A stretch of DNA of 64,000 nucleotides from Neckera pumila. Its lineage: Eukaryota; Streptophyta; Bryopsida; Hypnales; Neckeraceae. The stretch covers positions 45,955,282-46,019,281 of the forward strand of contig OZ018409.1 in the NCBI GenBank assembly GCA_963969595.1, in the 5' to 3' direction. Positions within the stretch are counted from its first letter, which is position 1, and each line of letters opens with the position of its first letter. This document shows, one piece after another, positions 49,969 through 62,178 of the stretch. Below the pieces are notes generated by a model, which was not told the origin of the DNA, made no database searches, and saw only the letters and a list, made by a program, of their open reading frames with translations. Both the position numbers and the translations under genes were made by a program.

Positions 49969-50701
49969 GGGAATCTTCAAGGACTTTGTCGTTTCATGAG
50001 AGGATGAGAAGATTATCACCACATCAACTACCGTGGAAGGAACGGACGAAGGACCAAACGATTAGCAACGTTCAATTACTTTGACCGGATCCAATTCCAG
50101 CAAGATCGGATGATGAGTGGAAGCTACAAGCATTTAAGAGGTTGGCACAACGAAAATCAAGTTGGGAGAAAGAAATGAAAGGTTTAGGGGTTAGCATGTA
50201 GAGTGAGACGGTGTGAAAAACACTTGGCAACAACTATTGTAATGCAATGATTTGAGGTGAATAAAAATCATAGAACATGACATTTTATTTTCCAAGGGAG
50301 TAGATAGCAAGTACATGTGAGATAAACAAATGACCACATCCATAAGAAGACAAAGTAATCCTAGGCCGGCAACAAGTCTAGGTGGTAGAATGTGTCAAGA
50401 GGCCCCCCTAAAAAATGAATTTAACCTCATTGAAGCTAAAGGTTAGGGCATGAATGAACAAGTTCACTTCAGGATCTAACTTAGAGACCTTGACAAAGAA
50501 GAAGTACAAATGCTTACAATGTAGAAACAAATGTCGCTTGTGGCCAAACTTGGTAATCATGTCTTTGAAGGCCGGGCAAGTGCAGTTGGGGAGGGAGCTC
50601 AATGTGAGTTGGTAAATTGATTGTGTTGGAGCAGGTTTGGACTGCAGACTGATAATACATCCAAATCCGGGGCGAGGAATCATTGTTAACTTCAAGATGG
50701 T
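49969..50701. other. Spacer, no gene seen
   Basis: Short open frames only. Sequence complexity is higher than in the intergenic DNA further left, as expected for eroded transposon DNA. Confidence 0.35.
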
Positions 50702-51616
50702 TTAGGACATAGCACAAGTGGACGCAACCATCTGCATTTGCTTTGCTAATGGTACATGGGTGGAGCATCGCGTAGACTTGGAGTGCCTTGAAACAAGGTA
50801 AAAGTCAGGATTCGGTGGAACGTCCACATCAGAGAGGTCGAGGGGAGGAGTAGAGTTGTTGAAGAGGCGTGTTGGAGTGACGCGCTCTTTCTGTGGCAAT
50901 TGGAAGCCGGTATTCTCAAGATTCAGGATCTCCGGGCGAGTGAGGTTTGTGCCAAGCTTCACGGGCCACACGGGAGGAATAGAAGGTTTCTCCTGGTCTG
51001 CGGAGAACTTGTCCTTCCATTTTGCAACGCGAGCCCTTGACATAGCGTTCAATGTCGTCCGAGCAGAAGAAGAACTTCTCGAGTCTTGGTCTTGTGAATG
51101 AGTAATGGTTCCAAAATCCGGAGTAGGTTGGGGCAGGGGTGCTCTTGCCATTTGGGACAATTTTGGTAGTGCATTTCTTCTTGGTGACAGCATGCATAGC
51201 CCAACAAGACTTCCCGAAATTATAAAGAAGGCGAGCAATATGCCACAACTTCTCGTCAACTTTAGATTCTTGAACGGTTGTGATGCGACGAACATCCAAT
51301 CCGGTAGGTGAAGGAGGCGCCACCTCCTGTACAGATGGAGAGGACTCCTCGACAATTGTAGGTAGAGGTGTAGGATGAGATCTTGTATTTCTCTGATTAA
51401 CATGGGGGCGAGAGAAATTGACAGTGTCGGGGCAGTGAGAATTTTCATTGGCTTCAATAGGAATGTAAGGTTTGCACTTTTGTGATCCGAAGACCTCGCC
51501 GCCCTCGAGGTGTGGATTGTATGTGCAAAATTTGTCCTCGCGGGGCATGTCAAGGAGAACCTTCTGCAGCACAGTGGAGTCGCCAGTTCGTTGAGCTTGG
51601 TGTTGTGAGCCCCCAA
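50702..51616 (-). pseudogene. Broken protein-coding region, unassigned, probably transposon-derived
   Basis: Two long overlapping minus-strand frames occur: 304 codons (51616-50702) and 218 codons (51572-50916). The 218-codon frame looks protein-like through VDEKLWHIARLLYNFG, NHYSFTRPRLEKFFFCSDD and IERYVKGSRCKM. The other frame looks better afterwards (WPVKLGTNLTRPEILNLENT). A single frameshift or a short intron near 51000 would join them. No family is recognised. It ends abruptly at about 51616, next to a possible LTR. Confidence 0.35.
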
Positions 51617-53140
51617 ATTAGCACTTAAATCTCAAAAAAAAAAAAATCGCTTTTTGCTCATATTTAGGATTAATTAGGGTTTAAAAGATAGTATGAGTAT
51701 ATTCACGTGATATTTGGGGGAAATCCCTACAAATCAGATATAATTTGACCAAAAAATACGGAACCACTCTAATTACTATTATGAGCTAATATTAAGTCTA
51801 TTTAAGCAATTGAGAGAACATTTGACGGTTTAGGTGGAATTAAGCTTTATGGCCAAACTACAAAACCACCTAGAAATAGACTTTCGAAGGGCATGTGAAA
51901 TACTTAGAATAGAATTAGAGGATAGAAAAGAAGTCATGTATCAATGCAGGTAAAACCATAAACCAAGATTACAAGCGATCCACGGGCCAAGAACGGAGAT
52001 TTTGACCAAGAAACCTGCTAGGAGCGTAACGAGAAAACTAGAGGACTAGATCCCCTTGATCAAGAATGATTCCTCCCCCCCCTCGGAAGGAAATTAACTT
52101 ATATTGAGAATGATTTTCCCCACAGGTGGAAATTAAACTGGAAGGTTGTAAATCACACACGCTTTAGATTAGTGCAAAAGAAGTTGTAATTTTGCACATG
52201 GCATTTGGGAACTTCTTAGAAGTTGCCCAAAAAGTTTCATAATTTTCCAAATTGCGGAAATGACTCCCTGGGAAGTCAACCGTGTTTTTACGCATTGGAA
52301 AATTTCTAGAAAATTCCAAAGTGGCGGTAAAATTCCATTAAAAATTAGGATATAATTTTTAGTGCTAATAAAGCGCCCGACCAAATTCCATCACATTCCG
52401 ACCCTGACAAGGACCAGAACTGGCGGCGCTAACGGAATTTTAACAGATTTTTAAAAATTCGTTATGTTGACTGGCACACCAGAAGCTCCCAAATTTTGAT
52501 TAGAGTCAACTTGGACTCTTTTCTTACTATCTTGGACCTCCTCGACAACCCTAGCCAGTCAAAACTTGAAGATAAAATTATCTCTAACAATTGGATTTTT
52601 ACCCTTTTAAGCGATATGCTGAACGTTGGTTTTTACATACAAAACGGCTTGGAAATAGGAAGTACGAGGACCTTTGGACTAATTTGGGTCTTCTGAAGAC
52701 AATGGCGCAATCGGTTTAGAGTTTGGAGCATTTCTCCAAAAGTTAGAGTGATCACAGCAGTAGTATAGAATTCTAATTAGTAAATTTGAAATTACCTAGG
52801 AAGTACAATTAGGAAATTGAGGAGGAAGATGAGGCCTTGAGCAAGTATATAAGGCCTCCCCCTCTCCTCACTTCACACCCCTTTTTATTTTGTTACAACT
52901 TCGGCCAAAACGCGGCCACATTGTCGAGAATTTTGGTATTTTGCCAAAAAAACTCCTTTATTTTCATTCAATTCAAGATTTCTTTGTGGTTTCAAGCTAT
53001 TTTGTGTCCTCATTGCTTACTTCAAAGGATGTTGGGGTCCCTTTGAGAAGCTTGCTTACTTTTATGTTTTTTTGAACATTTTTGAAGCTTTGATCAATTT
53101 CAAGTTTTTGTGTACTAATCCCAAAGACATTCACACCGAA
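51600..53140 (+). mobile_element. Possible LTR followed by a primer-binding-site-like motif
   Basis: The segment begins near TGTTGTGAGCCCCCAAATT. It contains a TATA box (TATATAA, 52846-52852) followed by a GC-rich start region. It is followed at about 53142 by TTCTGGCGATGCCGTTAG, which resembles the TGGCGA-type primer binding site placed just after many plant Ty3-type LTRs. No second LTR and no gag or pol was found, so this could be a solo or broken LTR. Boundaries are guesses. Confidence 0.3.
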
Positions 53141-55664
53141 TTCTGGCGATGCCGTTAGTGTGAATCCTTTGGAGTTTGCCTTATTGTGTTTCAAATTTAT
53201 GTATGTACTAACAACCTTCCAATCGAGCTTTTTTTTGGCGACAAATTTCACAACTTTGGTTGTTGCAAATTTCCCTTGAAGCCTAGACGTTGGAAGTTGT
53301 GGGTTCTTTAAGAGTTGTTCATGTTATTTAGAGTGATTTGGGTGAGATCCAAACCTTACTTAGTACTAACTCACTAGTGGATATTTGCCAAAATTCGGGC
53401 CTAAACCCCCGGACGGCAAAGCTTTGCTCTTGGTTAGAACTTCCATCTTTTCTTATTTTGTTAAGGAGTCCCTAAAGGAGACCCAAATTTGGGGTTAAAT
53501 CCCAAAAGTTTGGATTTGAATTCCAAGGTTTGGCTAAGCAACGGCCAAAAAGTTTAGACTGAACCCAGTACTAGAATTCCAGTGAAGACCAGAACAACCA
53601 CCGAGCCAGCCAGCCCAGCAGCAAGGGCAAGTTGGAGCCGTTAGTCAGGTCAAAAAAAGTGTCAGGTCGCTTGATCGACTAGGTTGCTTGATCGACCAGG
53701 TTGGTCACTACACATACATCAGCTCAAAATTGAAATCATTGGGAGGATACCCGCTGGGTCCCAATTTTGATTTTTTGTTAATTTTTCCATAGTTCTCCCT
53801 CATCCTTGTGCTGTTGGAATTCAGATTTCCCAGGAGAAATTTCAAACAAGCTAGGGAAGGAAGGAAGGTAGAAACCACGGGGTGATTTGCAAAAAACTCC
53901 AAATTACAAACAAGGCTGAGACTTGGAGAAATTAAGTGATAACCTGGGCTTCCTCTGGATCAAGAGCCAGTGAAGACAGTTAACAAACAAATTAGACTTG
54001 AGTCAACAAACTGCCCTAATTGACCAGGCTAGGGATCACAATTTATCAACCTCCGGTTCTGGTTCTCTGTGAACAAAACTCAATTTTCAGTCTTCCAAGC
54101 TCTAATGATCACACTTTAGGAACTTGTTTTAGCTTTCAAATACAAACTCTCATTCCAAATCGTTGGAAAAACTAGACACCAAGTTGGAAATTAGGAAGAT
54201 ATAGAAGTCGAATTGTTAAGAAAAACACCAAAGTCAATATTAGGCTTCTAACCAAGCAAGATTGACTTATTAGCCACGTTTTTTTATTAGATTGGAAGAA
54301 AAAGAAGGAAGAAAAAACAAATAAAGAATAGTTTGACTTTGGGATATGTTCACAAATTAGTATTAGTAGGAAAACCATGACAAGTTTATCTTTAAGTTTG
54401 GTTGACTTTTGAGCCATTAGCAAAAATCCTATTAGATTAGATTTGATAGGATTAGATTTGTTTTCAAAATATCCCCAAAAGAAGAAAAAAATTATAAAGA
54501 GAAAAGAAAAGACGACACGGACGCTACGTTCAACTACAACAAAATCACAATGACAGTAACCAAGGATGGCATCATCGAATCCGCAATTTTCAGAGTAAGT
54601 TTTTAAAAATTCTTTCTTTTATTGTTTTGTTATTCAACTGTGCAAATTAGTGAATTAAATTAGGATTGTTAATTAGGATTAACATCGTAGCATTAGGGAG
54701 TTGGAATGAAAATTAGAACACAAGGAATCACAAGAAACAAGAATTGGAACTTAGAATTAGATAAAAAATTTGAATAGCTTTCTAGAAAACATTTGCAATT
54801 AGGAATAGGATAAAAACTCCAAAAGATACAAGAAATTTAAGTTAAGGTAGAAATTAGGAACAATTTAGAAAGAATTATCCAAAAATAATTCACCGAGGAG
54901 TTTAAATTTTACAACAGAAAAGTAACTCAAGTTAGTAAGAATTTTATGTAATTTACAAATATTTATTGTACTAGAAATTATCGAAATTATCTTGAATAAA
55001 AATTCGTAGTAAAAATAGAAAGGGAAAAGAAAATTACCTAATAGAATTTTTTAGGATTTTAGAATCTAGAGTAAAAATAGAAACAAAAAGATCAAAGTAG
55101 AAATGGTTTTTGAGTTTCCAAAGTAAAAAAGAAATTACGGAGGAATTTTTATGAACCGGATAACGGTCAAAATTCATCCGTAAGATAACTTTTACCAAGG
55201 AAGTCAAAAGTAATTTTATTTTACCTTTAAGATAAAAATCAAATCTTGATAGTAAAACTAGTTCACATTAGAAGTAAAGAATAAAAAGAAATTACATAAG
55301 TCAAAAATTAAAAACTTAGGATAAAAAAGAATTACGTAAGAATTTTTATGAACCGACACGGTAAAAATTCATCAGTGCATTACTTTCACCAAGAAAGTCA
55401 AAAGTAATTCTATTTTACCACAACAAGTATAGAAATAACATCTCTAAGGTAAAACTATTTAGTTCTAGAGGTAGTTGAATTTATCTTCCATTAGTAATAA
55501 AAAGAACTTATCAAAAATTACCCAACAAGGGAAAAAGAGATTAATTAATCCTAACTTCATCTACAATTATCCGTTAGTAATTAGGTTAATTTTAGCTTTC
55601 TTCACCATTTTGGAAAGGGTAAAATAAACCCTACTATAGATGAGATGGTATAATATGTAGGGTG
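53141..55664. other. AT-rich spacer, no supported gene
   Basis: No open frame of note. The region holds small duplications, including two 17-18-bp copies around TTGCTTGATCGAC at 53667-53700 and the direct repeat listed at 55146-55428. Confidence 0.4.
55146..55428. repeat. Direct repeat of about 85 bp, offset 197 bp
   Basis: A block beginning TTTTTATGAACCG and running through AAAATTCATC, ACTTT.ACCAAG and AAGTCAAAAGTAATT.TATTTTACC starts near 55146 and again near 55343. The copies differ by point changes and small indels. Confidence 0.7.
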
Positions 55665-55961
55665 ACACCTCTATACCATTATCTTGATGTTTTATTGAAC
55701 ATCATTGTTGACATAAAAACATAGGTTGTTTTACCAAATGTCCACAAAAATGCAATCCAAAAAATAGTGAAAACATCCTAAAAAACACGGGTTTCTTATA
55801 GTGTTGCATTTAGTATGATCACCTCCACAAGGTACGCAGCATGAAAACATCTTACACCATATATTCCTACATACAAGCTTCAAGACAGACTCCAAAGTCA
55901 TACGCTTCCGACTACCCTTATGTTTACACATGCACCCCACTATATCTTTCATTTCATTCAT
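55665..55961 (-). pseudogene. Cys-rich coding-like fragment cut by an element terminus
   Basis: A minus-strand frame (55961-55731) encodes a Cys/Lys-rich peptide including CVPCGGDHTKCN, which looks like a zinc-binding end. Directly after it, still in frame, comes TTTCTTATAGTG in plus orientation (about 55793-55804), which matches a CACTA-like right end. The fragment therefore seems to be a gene interrupted by an element whose other end I could not find. No family assigned. Confidence 0.25.
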
Positions 55962-56212
55962 GATGCATACCCGACCTAAAATAAAACATACCTCACCTCA
56001 ACTTCATAGTCCACATGTTCGTTTGGCAACCCCATGCGGAACTCATGACTTCAATTTTTCATAGTCCCTCCAAGAATCATCATTACTTGCACTCCCTTTA
56101 ACATGGTCTCTATATTTTTTTTGGACCATTAATTACTTAAGCGCAATGACAATTGCAAGTAAATTCAAAACATTGGGCATATCTTTTACATCAAGACCAG
56201 AAATAAAGATGA

Positions 56213-56782
56213 TTGGACTTCGTACCCCCTTTTCTCACGCGTGATGTCTCTCCATCAACCTCCACATTCTTTGCATATAATGAAGAGCTATGTCGTCGTC
56301 CTGCCTCCGACTCACTAGAATTGCGTACACCATCCGTTCCTTCTCGATGTCGGCGTGGAATTGCAGTAGGGGCCCCTAGACCTGCTCCTCTGCCTATTGA
56401 TTTCGACATCCCTTTCTTTTGCCGCGACAATGTCAATGTCGGGGTAGTAGCGCCAACACTATCTGCTGCTGTCTATGACGTTTGGCTACCACTCCACTGC
56501 ACAAAGGTCTCCGAGGACCTCTTTGATGACTATGGATTCACCATTTTCCAGCTCCTATATGGAACACGTCAGTACTCTTCATTTGTCACCAAGAATTGGC
56601 TAAATCCTTGTCAACATGTAACAATGCGTACAATAGAAACCGCGGAAGTGCTTACCGGGCTAAATGTTGCCAACAAAGATCCGTCATCCACAACGGATCA
56701 AAATGATTCCCTTCAGTGCCTCTCCTGCTTTCCTTCCGACCTTTATTCCTCATCAACTGCGCGCATCCCTGCATGCACCTGA
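56213..56782 (+). pseudogene. Unassigned 189-codon open frame
   Basis: An open frame from 56213 to 56782 encodes a Pro/Ser-rich first half and a possibly folded middle (YDVWLPLHCTKVSEDLFDDYGFTIFQLLYG). The opposite strand at 56191-56436 is also open and basic. I recognise neither. The setting is transposon-rich, so a transposon gene exon is the likeliest source. Confidence 0.25.
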
Positions 56783-56981
56783 ACTTCTTCACGTCCTTGA
56801 ATGTACTCTGATGTACTCCTATACTATAGTTTTGCGTGGATCCACATAGATTCATAGAACTTCACTTTGTGCTCAGCCTCTTTGCAAAGCAACATGTCCG
56901 CAAACAACACCATCACAGAAACCTCTGTTAGGTTTGCGATCCTCGTTTAAGGCGGTGGCCGCCTCGTGTTCTCCTTAAAAA

Positions 56982-57284
56982 GGTGCCCCCATTAGATGAT
57001 ATTTGGAGGTCTTGGAGGGCCGTTTCAGGCCCGTTTCCTGATCTACTCAAATTCAGTGAATGCCGGTATAGAGGTGTCAGAATTTCTTTAAAAAAATAAA
57101 AATAAAATTTACCAAAATATCATTTTAAGCAAAAAAGTTTTTTTGTTTTTTCCAAAAAATGACGTGGCAGTCGTTGTGCCACGTCAGCCTGCTGCTGCTG
57201 CTTTCCCGCAGTCTGGGAGCGCAGGAGACAGTAGGGGAAATCGGAGCCCTCCAAGACCCCTGAGTCTCATCTAATGTTCCACCC
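56982..57284. mobile_element. Fold-back element of about 300 bp with 35-bp inverted arms
   Basis: The left arm starts CATTAGATGA at 56990 and continues to GGTCTTGGAGGGC. The right arm ends ...TCATCTAATG at 57276 and is its inverse with a few mismatches. GGTG lies outside each arm in inverted orientation. No clear target duplication was found, so I do not assign a superfamily. Confidence 0.55.
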
Positions 57285-57673
57285 AAACACTGTAGACAAG
57301 GCGCGGAAATTGAAGACGTCGACTTGCATGGAAGTACGGAAGACATTTTTCCTCCTCCCTTAACCTAACTGTTTGATAATTCCGCACGTTGGTCAGTTTC
57401 AATTACACAAGTTGCGGCGCTTCTTGCACAGCTATGCAATGCCACTACACCATTTTCTTTGAACTGCTTAATTTGGCAATATAAAAGTTTATTCTCACCA
57501 GAATTCTCATGGAAGTGGCTACGTGCCTTTCATTGGTGTCCCGCTATAAATGACTACATTCAATTTGCGACGGCTGTGGCAATTTCCTAGCAAGGGAATA
57601 CACCGTTCATTTTCACTCCTCTGCGTCTGCAAATCAAAATACAAGAAACTTCAGAACGATAAGTCTCTTAGAA

Positions 57674-57805
57674 CACTAGTAGAAAATTTGGCCCGATCTG
57701 TTGTTTTGGTTGCGTTGATCATCAACAGATTTTTGTTCATGAACAAAAATCTGTTGATGATCAACGCGACCAAAACAACAGATCGGGCCAAGTTTTCTAC
57801 TAGTG
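57674..57805. mobile_element. Fold-back element 1, 132-bp near-perfect palindrome (CACTAGTA family)
   Basis: Both ends are CACTAGTAGAAAA in inverted orientation, and the whole element is a near-perfect palindrome centred on TTGTTCATGAACAA. It shares the inner motif TCAACGCGACCAAAAC with the fold-back at 63236-63396. The palindrome extends three bases outward (GAA...TTC), so a direct target duplication cannot be shown. Both strands read the same peptide by symmetry; it is not coding. Confidence 0.8.
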
Positions 57806-57936
57806 TTCCAGTATTGTCACTTAGTCTTCTCCTTGAACACATCTAAAGTCAGTACACATGAAGTGTTTTCTTTGGCAATTTTATCCACAAGTACAACAAG
57901 ATTTTATGACTATAGAACCACCTCTATGTTCTACAC

Positions 57937-59597
57937 CACTAGTACAAAAACAGTGTCCAAATCAACAAAACATCAACAAATTTTTGTTGAATTGGATATT
58001 GTATCGTCTATTTTAATAGTTTTTTGTTGATTTTGGTACACATTAACAAAAGCCGTAGTTTTTTTTGTTGATTCAGATACTTCAATTCTAAAATAACAAA
58101 AAAATCAACACTTTTTTGTTCATTTTGACTTACAAAAGTCTCACGTAAGTTTTTCATTTGAAAAATGTTTAAATCACCATGGTTACTATTCTATATACAA
58201 TTTGTTTGTTTTTTTAGAACTTAATCATTTACAATTTGGTATTTTCTTAAATCAACAAACTTTAGAGGACATTTAGGCGTAGAAAAACAACTTTGAACAA
58301 AAATCTTTAAACAAAAAAAAGTTTCTAAATCAAACTAACTTTCATCTCCAAAAATCTGTTTGCAATTTTAAGTCTTCAATCAAAAGTTACAAATACATTT
58401 CAAAGAAGGGTTGGAATGAACTTTTTTGTTGACTTTTTTAAACACCCTCCCTGAAATTTATTCATAGCATACTACAAATAAGATAATTAAATTTTACTTG
58501 TTTCAATCTTACAACTTCTAAGCAATTTCACACTCAAAATTGGAATACACACAATAAGCAAGTCCTTCAAACATCTATACAGTTAATTTTTTTTTAAATT
58601 ATTGCTTCATTAGGGATAACTATAAGTTCATGTCCTTTGTTCACAGTAGAAACACACTTCAAAAGGCTTGGGCATGTAGGGATTAAATCACCATGGTTGG
58701 AATTTTATGTACTATGGATTGTATCAATTTTTAACATAATCATTTAAAATCCAGTGTTTTTCAAACTCAACAGACTTTAGAGGCCATTTAGGCATAGTAA
58801 AGCAACTTTTTCCAAAACACTAAATTTCAACTAATAAAAGTTGCAAAATCAATTTAGCTATTACCTCCAAAAATTCTTTTGCAAGTTAGAGTTCTAGTCA
58901 AAAGTTATGGACAAAATTCAAAGGGGGGTTGGAATAGACATTCTTTTTAACATTTTAACACCCTCTCTGAATTTTGTCCATAACTTTTGACTGGAGACTT
59001 AAAATTGCAAGAAAATTATTGGAGGTAAAATTTAAATTTGATTTTGCAACTTTTGTTAGTTGAAAGTTTTTTGAAAATTGTTGTTTTACTATGCCTAAAT
59101 GGCCTCTGAAGTCTTCTGAGCTTGAAAAACACTAAATTTAACTAGCAATAACTAAATAAATAAAAATGGAAATTCACATGTGTACATGTACATAGATGCT
59201 TGGTGTGTTGGTAAAGGCTTTGTACTATAAGCAAGGGGTGGAAGGTTTGAACCCTATTGGCACTCCTTACTTAGGTGGCCGCTTGCCTAGATGACGGCTC
59301 CCTATTGGTTTAACCGGCCTAGGTAGCGGCTTATCTAGATGGAGGCTCCCCATTGGTTTGAATTGCCAAGCTAAGGTGGCACTTTTGTGATGATATGGCA
59401 CTTGCCATGTGTCAATTTCTATATGGTCAAGTTTCCTTTAAGTTTTTATTTTTTTTCATTCTTGAACTGACCAAAGTAACAAAAAAAATCAACGCTTTTT
59501 TGTTCATAAGTGCCCAAATCAACGTGTCCAAATCACCAAAAAAATCAACACTTTTGTGTTAAATTTTTGTTGATTTGATTACTGTTTTATACTAGTG
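57937..59597. mobile_element. CACTA-like element 1, 1661 bp, with CAC target duplication
   Basis: The left end is CACTAGTACAAAAACAGTG and the right end inverts to CACTAGTATAAAACAGTAA. CAC lies on both sides (57934-57936 and 59598-59600), a perfect 3-bp duplication. Many copies of AATCAACA and TGTTGATT crowd both ends, like subterminal binding repeats of CACTA elements. The interior has an inverted pair around AAAAGTTATGGACAAA (58905 and 58975 region) and a tRNA-like module at 59194. No transposase is encoded. Confidence 0.85.
59194..59266 (+). other. tRNA-like module inside CACTA-like element 1
   Basis: A box-like TGGTGTGTTGG (59201-59211) and B box-like GGTTTGAACCC (59244-59254) stand 43 nt apart start to start, as in tRNA genes. 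Between them TTTGT...GCAAG can form an anticodon-type stem with a 7-nt loop. The acceptor and T stems are imperfect. It is best seen as a tRNA or SINE relic, not an active tRNA. Confidence 0.5.
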
Positions 59598-59600
59598 CAC

Positions 59601-60824
59601 AAACATATAATAACTGTCATCTTCCTCCTCTTGTATGCCACGCACTAAATTTTTGGCAACCCTCTCCAACTTCGGAAACATCAGGAGCTGTTGCTTGTAT
59701 GTCACAAAACCTCCATTCTTGCTAGCGTCAAGGGAAATCCTAATTCATGTCCCCTATCTGCTTTACTCCAATTGCTTATCTTTTGTGAACTGACATATTA
59801 GTCCAGGGTAGTCATTAACAACATATTATGTACTAAAATTGAATTGTCTAGTCTAATCATTTAAAGGCCGTCAACATCAATGATGTCATGGACACTTGAA
59901 ATGCCATTCTCTTGCAATATCTTCACTACTGTGTTCATTCAGAAAATAAAATAGATTTCTGTTCGTTACATTTGTAAAATCTCTTATGAACTCCGGCTTT
60001 GGTACATGTCCAATTTCTCAGTGGATGTAAAACTGTGTGTGTCCCTTCTATGCTTGTCTACAAGTCTTCTTCTTCATCAATTATAGTACAGTTCGACAAA
60101 GTTATGCTAGAGAACTCTAGTATATAGGAACCGAAGACGTTCCAAAGGTTGGGCCACAGCGTTGTGTCTACTTGAGGATAGCAATTTTAGACGCCAAATG
60201 TAATGCCGTTGATTTCCTTTGTTAGTCTTCATGCTCCGTGACTTGTTTTTAGGAGTTTCCTAAGAGTCAAATTCAAGACAGGCTTCTCCACTTGCGGTGC
60301 ACTACGTCTGCTATCTCACTAATTCTATTCTTTTGCATTTGCTTCTCTTGAGTTCTTCACGAGTAAATAGAGAGTTTTTTTTGTTGTGCATGGTTCCTTC
60401 AACCAAATACCTTCCCATATTGCGCCGGCCTCAATTTCTCTCCTCTCTTTTGGTTGTTTTGGAAAACGTTAGAACTTGCAAACCACTATGGCACCTCTAT
60501 TTCTGCTTTTTGTAGTCATCTGCAGAATCTGCAAAGCCTGTAGTTGCTCTCCTTGAAGCACAATCAAAGCGCAGAAGAGAGGATATATAATAGAGGAAGG
60601 AGTACCAATAGCACATGTGTGTCATTGCGGGTAGGTCAGTGGGTGGCTTTCAACGTCCGTTTTTCACATTCTATGCTTCAGTTTAATAACTCAATGTGAC
60701 TTGAACGACGATGTGCCCGACTCCATTGGGAATTTCATGCATTCATCTTGCTACTCAGTCTTCTATGATGGATTCTTCTGTAATGCAAAAATACCTTTTT
60801 CTTCACGGCATACTACTAACTTCC
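59601..60824. other. Spacer between transposable elements
   Basis: No supported gene. Short open frames of unremarkable composition. It is less AT-biased than the flanking elements and may be older unique sequence. Confidence 0.4.
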
Positions 60825-60827
60825 ACA

Positions 60828-61744
60828 CACTATAAGAAACTGGCCTTTTTTGTGATGTTTGAAAAAACGTCGTATGATGTCCGGTTTGACATGTCTGAGA
60901 ATCAACGTAGATGTCACCTAAAATCGCGTCATAGAAAACAAGCAAAAAACGTCTGGTGTTTTCAAAAAACGTGCCAATTTCTGGCTTATTTTTTTCTAAC
61001 GTCCTACAAAACAGGGTCTTCCAAGCTTACAAAATGAAAGCACGTGGAGGCCACATAGGCAATATTCTCATCCACGTAGGGCCACATAGGCAACTTTTTC
61101 CTCCAGCCCATTTTTTTCATCTATCCGCTTTTCTTCATCCAACCCATTTTTCATCCAATCCATTTTTCAAAAACTAATTAGTCAATAGAAATTAATCAAT
61201 AAAATTATGCAATAAAAGAAAAATAGAATCCACCAAGAATTTTAAAAAAACTTACCATTTATCATCAAATTTATCTTGATGACATAATTACGTGAAAATG
61301 AAGATTTTCAGGGTCATATTTGTACCCATTCTTTGTCCATGGTGAGACAAACAATATGGGATAATTAGCCTACGTTGTCTCAGATGTTCAGTCCGACATT
61401 CAACCCGTTGTTCCAAACATTTGGCCCGAGGTTCATCCATTCATTTTTAATTTTTTTTCTAAAATATGCCACGTAGCTGCCCTTTTCCAAGTCTACTTGC
61501 TGACGTGGCAGCTTCTGTTGTATGCGATGTTATATAAAATCATGGCCACGTTGCAATCGGCATCATCACAAACGTAGCCGTCTACAATGACATAGTCACG
61601 TTTTTTACAAAACACTTACACGTTTCTGCAAAACACGTACATGTTTCTGCAAAACATGTATATGTTTTTTAGAACATCTGATGTTTGAAAAAACATGACA
61701 CGTTTTTGCCTAAACGCCACCAAAAACAGGCTTTTCTTATAGTG
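60828..61744. mobile_element. CACTA-like element, 917 bp, with ACA target duplication
   Basis: The left end CACTATAAGAAACTGGCC and the right end GGCTTTTCTTATAGTG are inverted repeats. ACA flanks both sides (60825-60827 and 61745-61747), a perfect 3-bp duplication. Near the right end the motif ACACGTTTCTGCAAA recurs, and GTTTGAAAAAAC occurs near both ends, as subterminal repeats. The interior encodes nothing recognisable. Confidence 0.82.
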
Positions 61745-61986
61745 ACAAAAGGCCAGGTGAAGTGGATGAGATTTAGTAATGAGCATGCCTCCTCAAACTA
61801 ACAGCTGCCTTAGGGCTGTAACTATTCAAGTGACATGGCTTCCAATAGGACTAATGTTATGCGTGTCTTGCAAACCGTGCAAGGCATTTGATGAAGGAGC
61901 AAAGTCCAATGCGTTGAACTCCAATTCATCTCTCTCCACGGAAAACGTAGCAGACTTCTTGACAACGTGATTTCACGGTACATCTG

Positions 61987-62178
61987 CACTAGTAGAAAAC
62001 GCAGGAATTTTGACAGAATTCTGTTGATTTGGACGCGTTGTCTTGGTCACTGTTTTGTTGATTTCAACAGAAATCTGTTAAAATTAACAGATTTCTGTTG
62101 AAATCAACAAAACAGTGACCGAGACAACGCGTCCAAATCAACAGAATTCTATCAAAATTCTTGCGTTTTCTACTAGTG
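61987..62178. mobile_element. Fold-back element 2, 192 bp (CACTAGTA family), CTG target duplication
   Basis: Both ends are CACTAGTAGAAAACGC in inverted orientation. CTG flanks both sides (61984-61986 and 62179-62181). The arms are nearly perfect over their whole length and contain GTTGATTTGGACGCG, matching the subterminal motif of the longer CACTA-like elements. Confidence 0.88.

Noticed and set aside
57651..57846. Open frames on both strands encoding the same peptide (contains INRFLFMNKNLLMINATK)
   Set aside because: The identity results from the perfect palindrome of fold-back element 1. It is not evidence for a gene.
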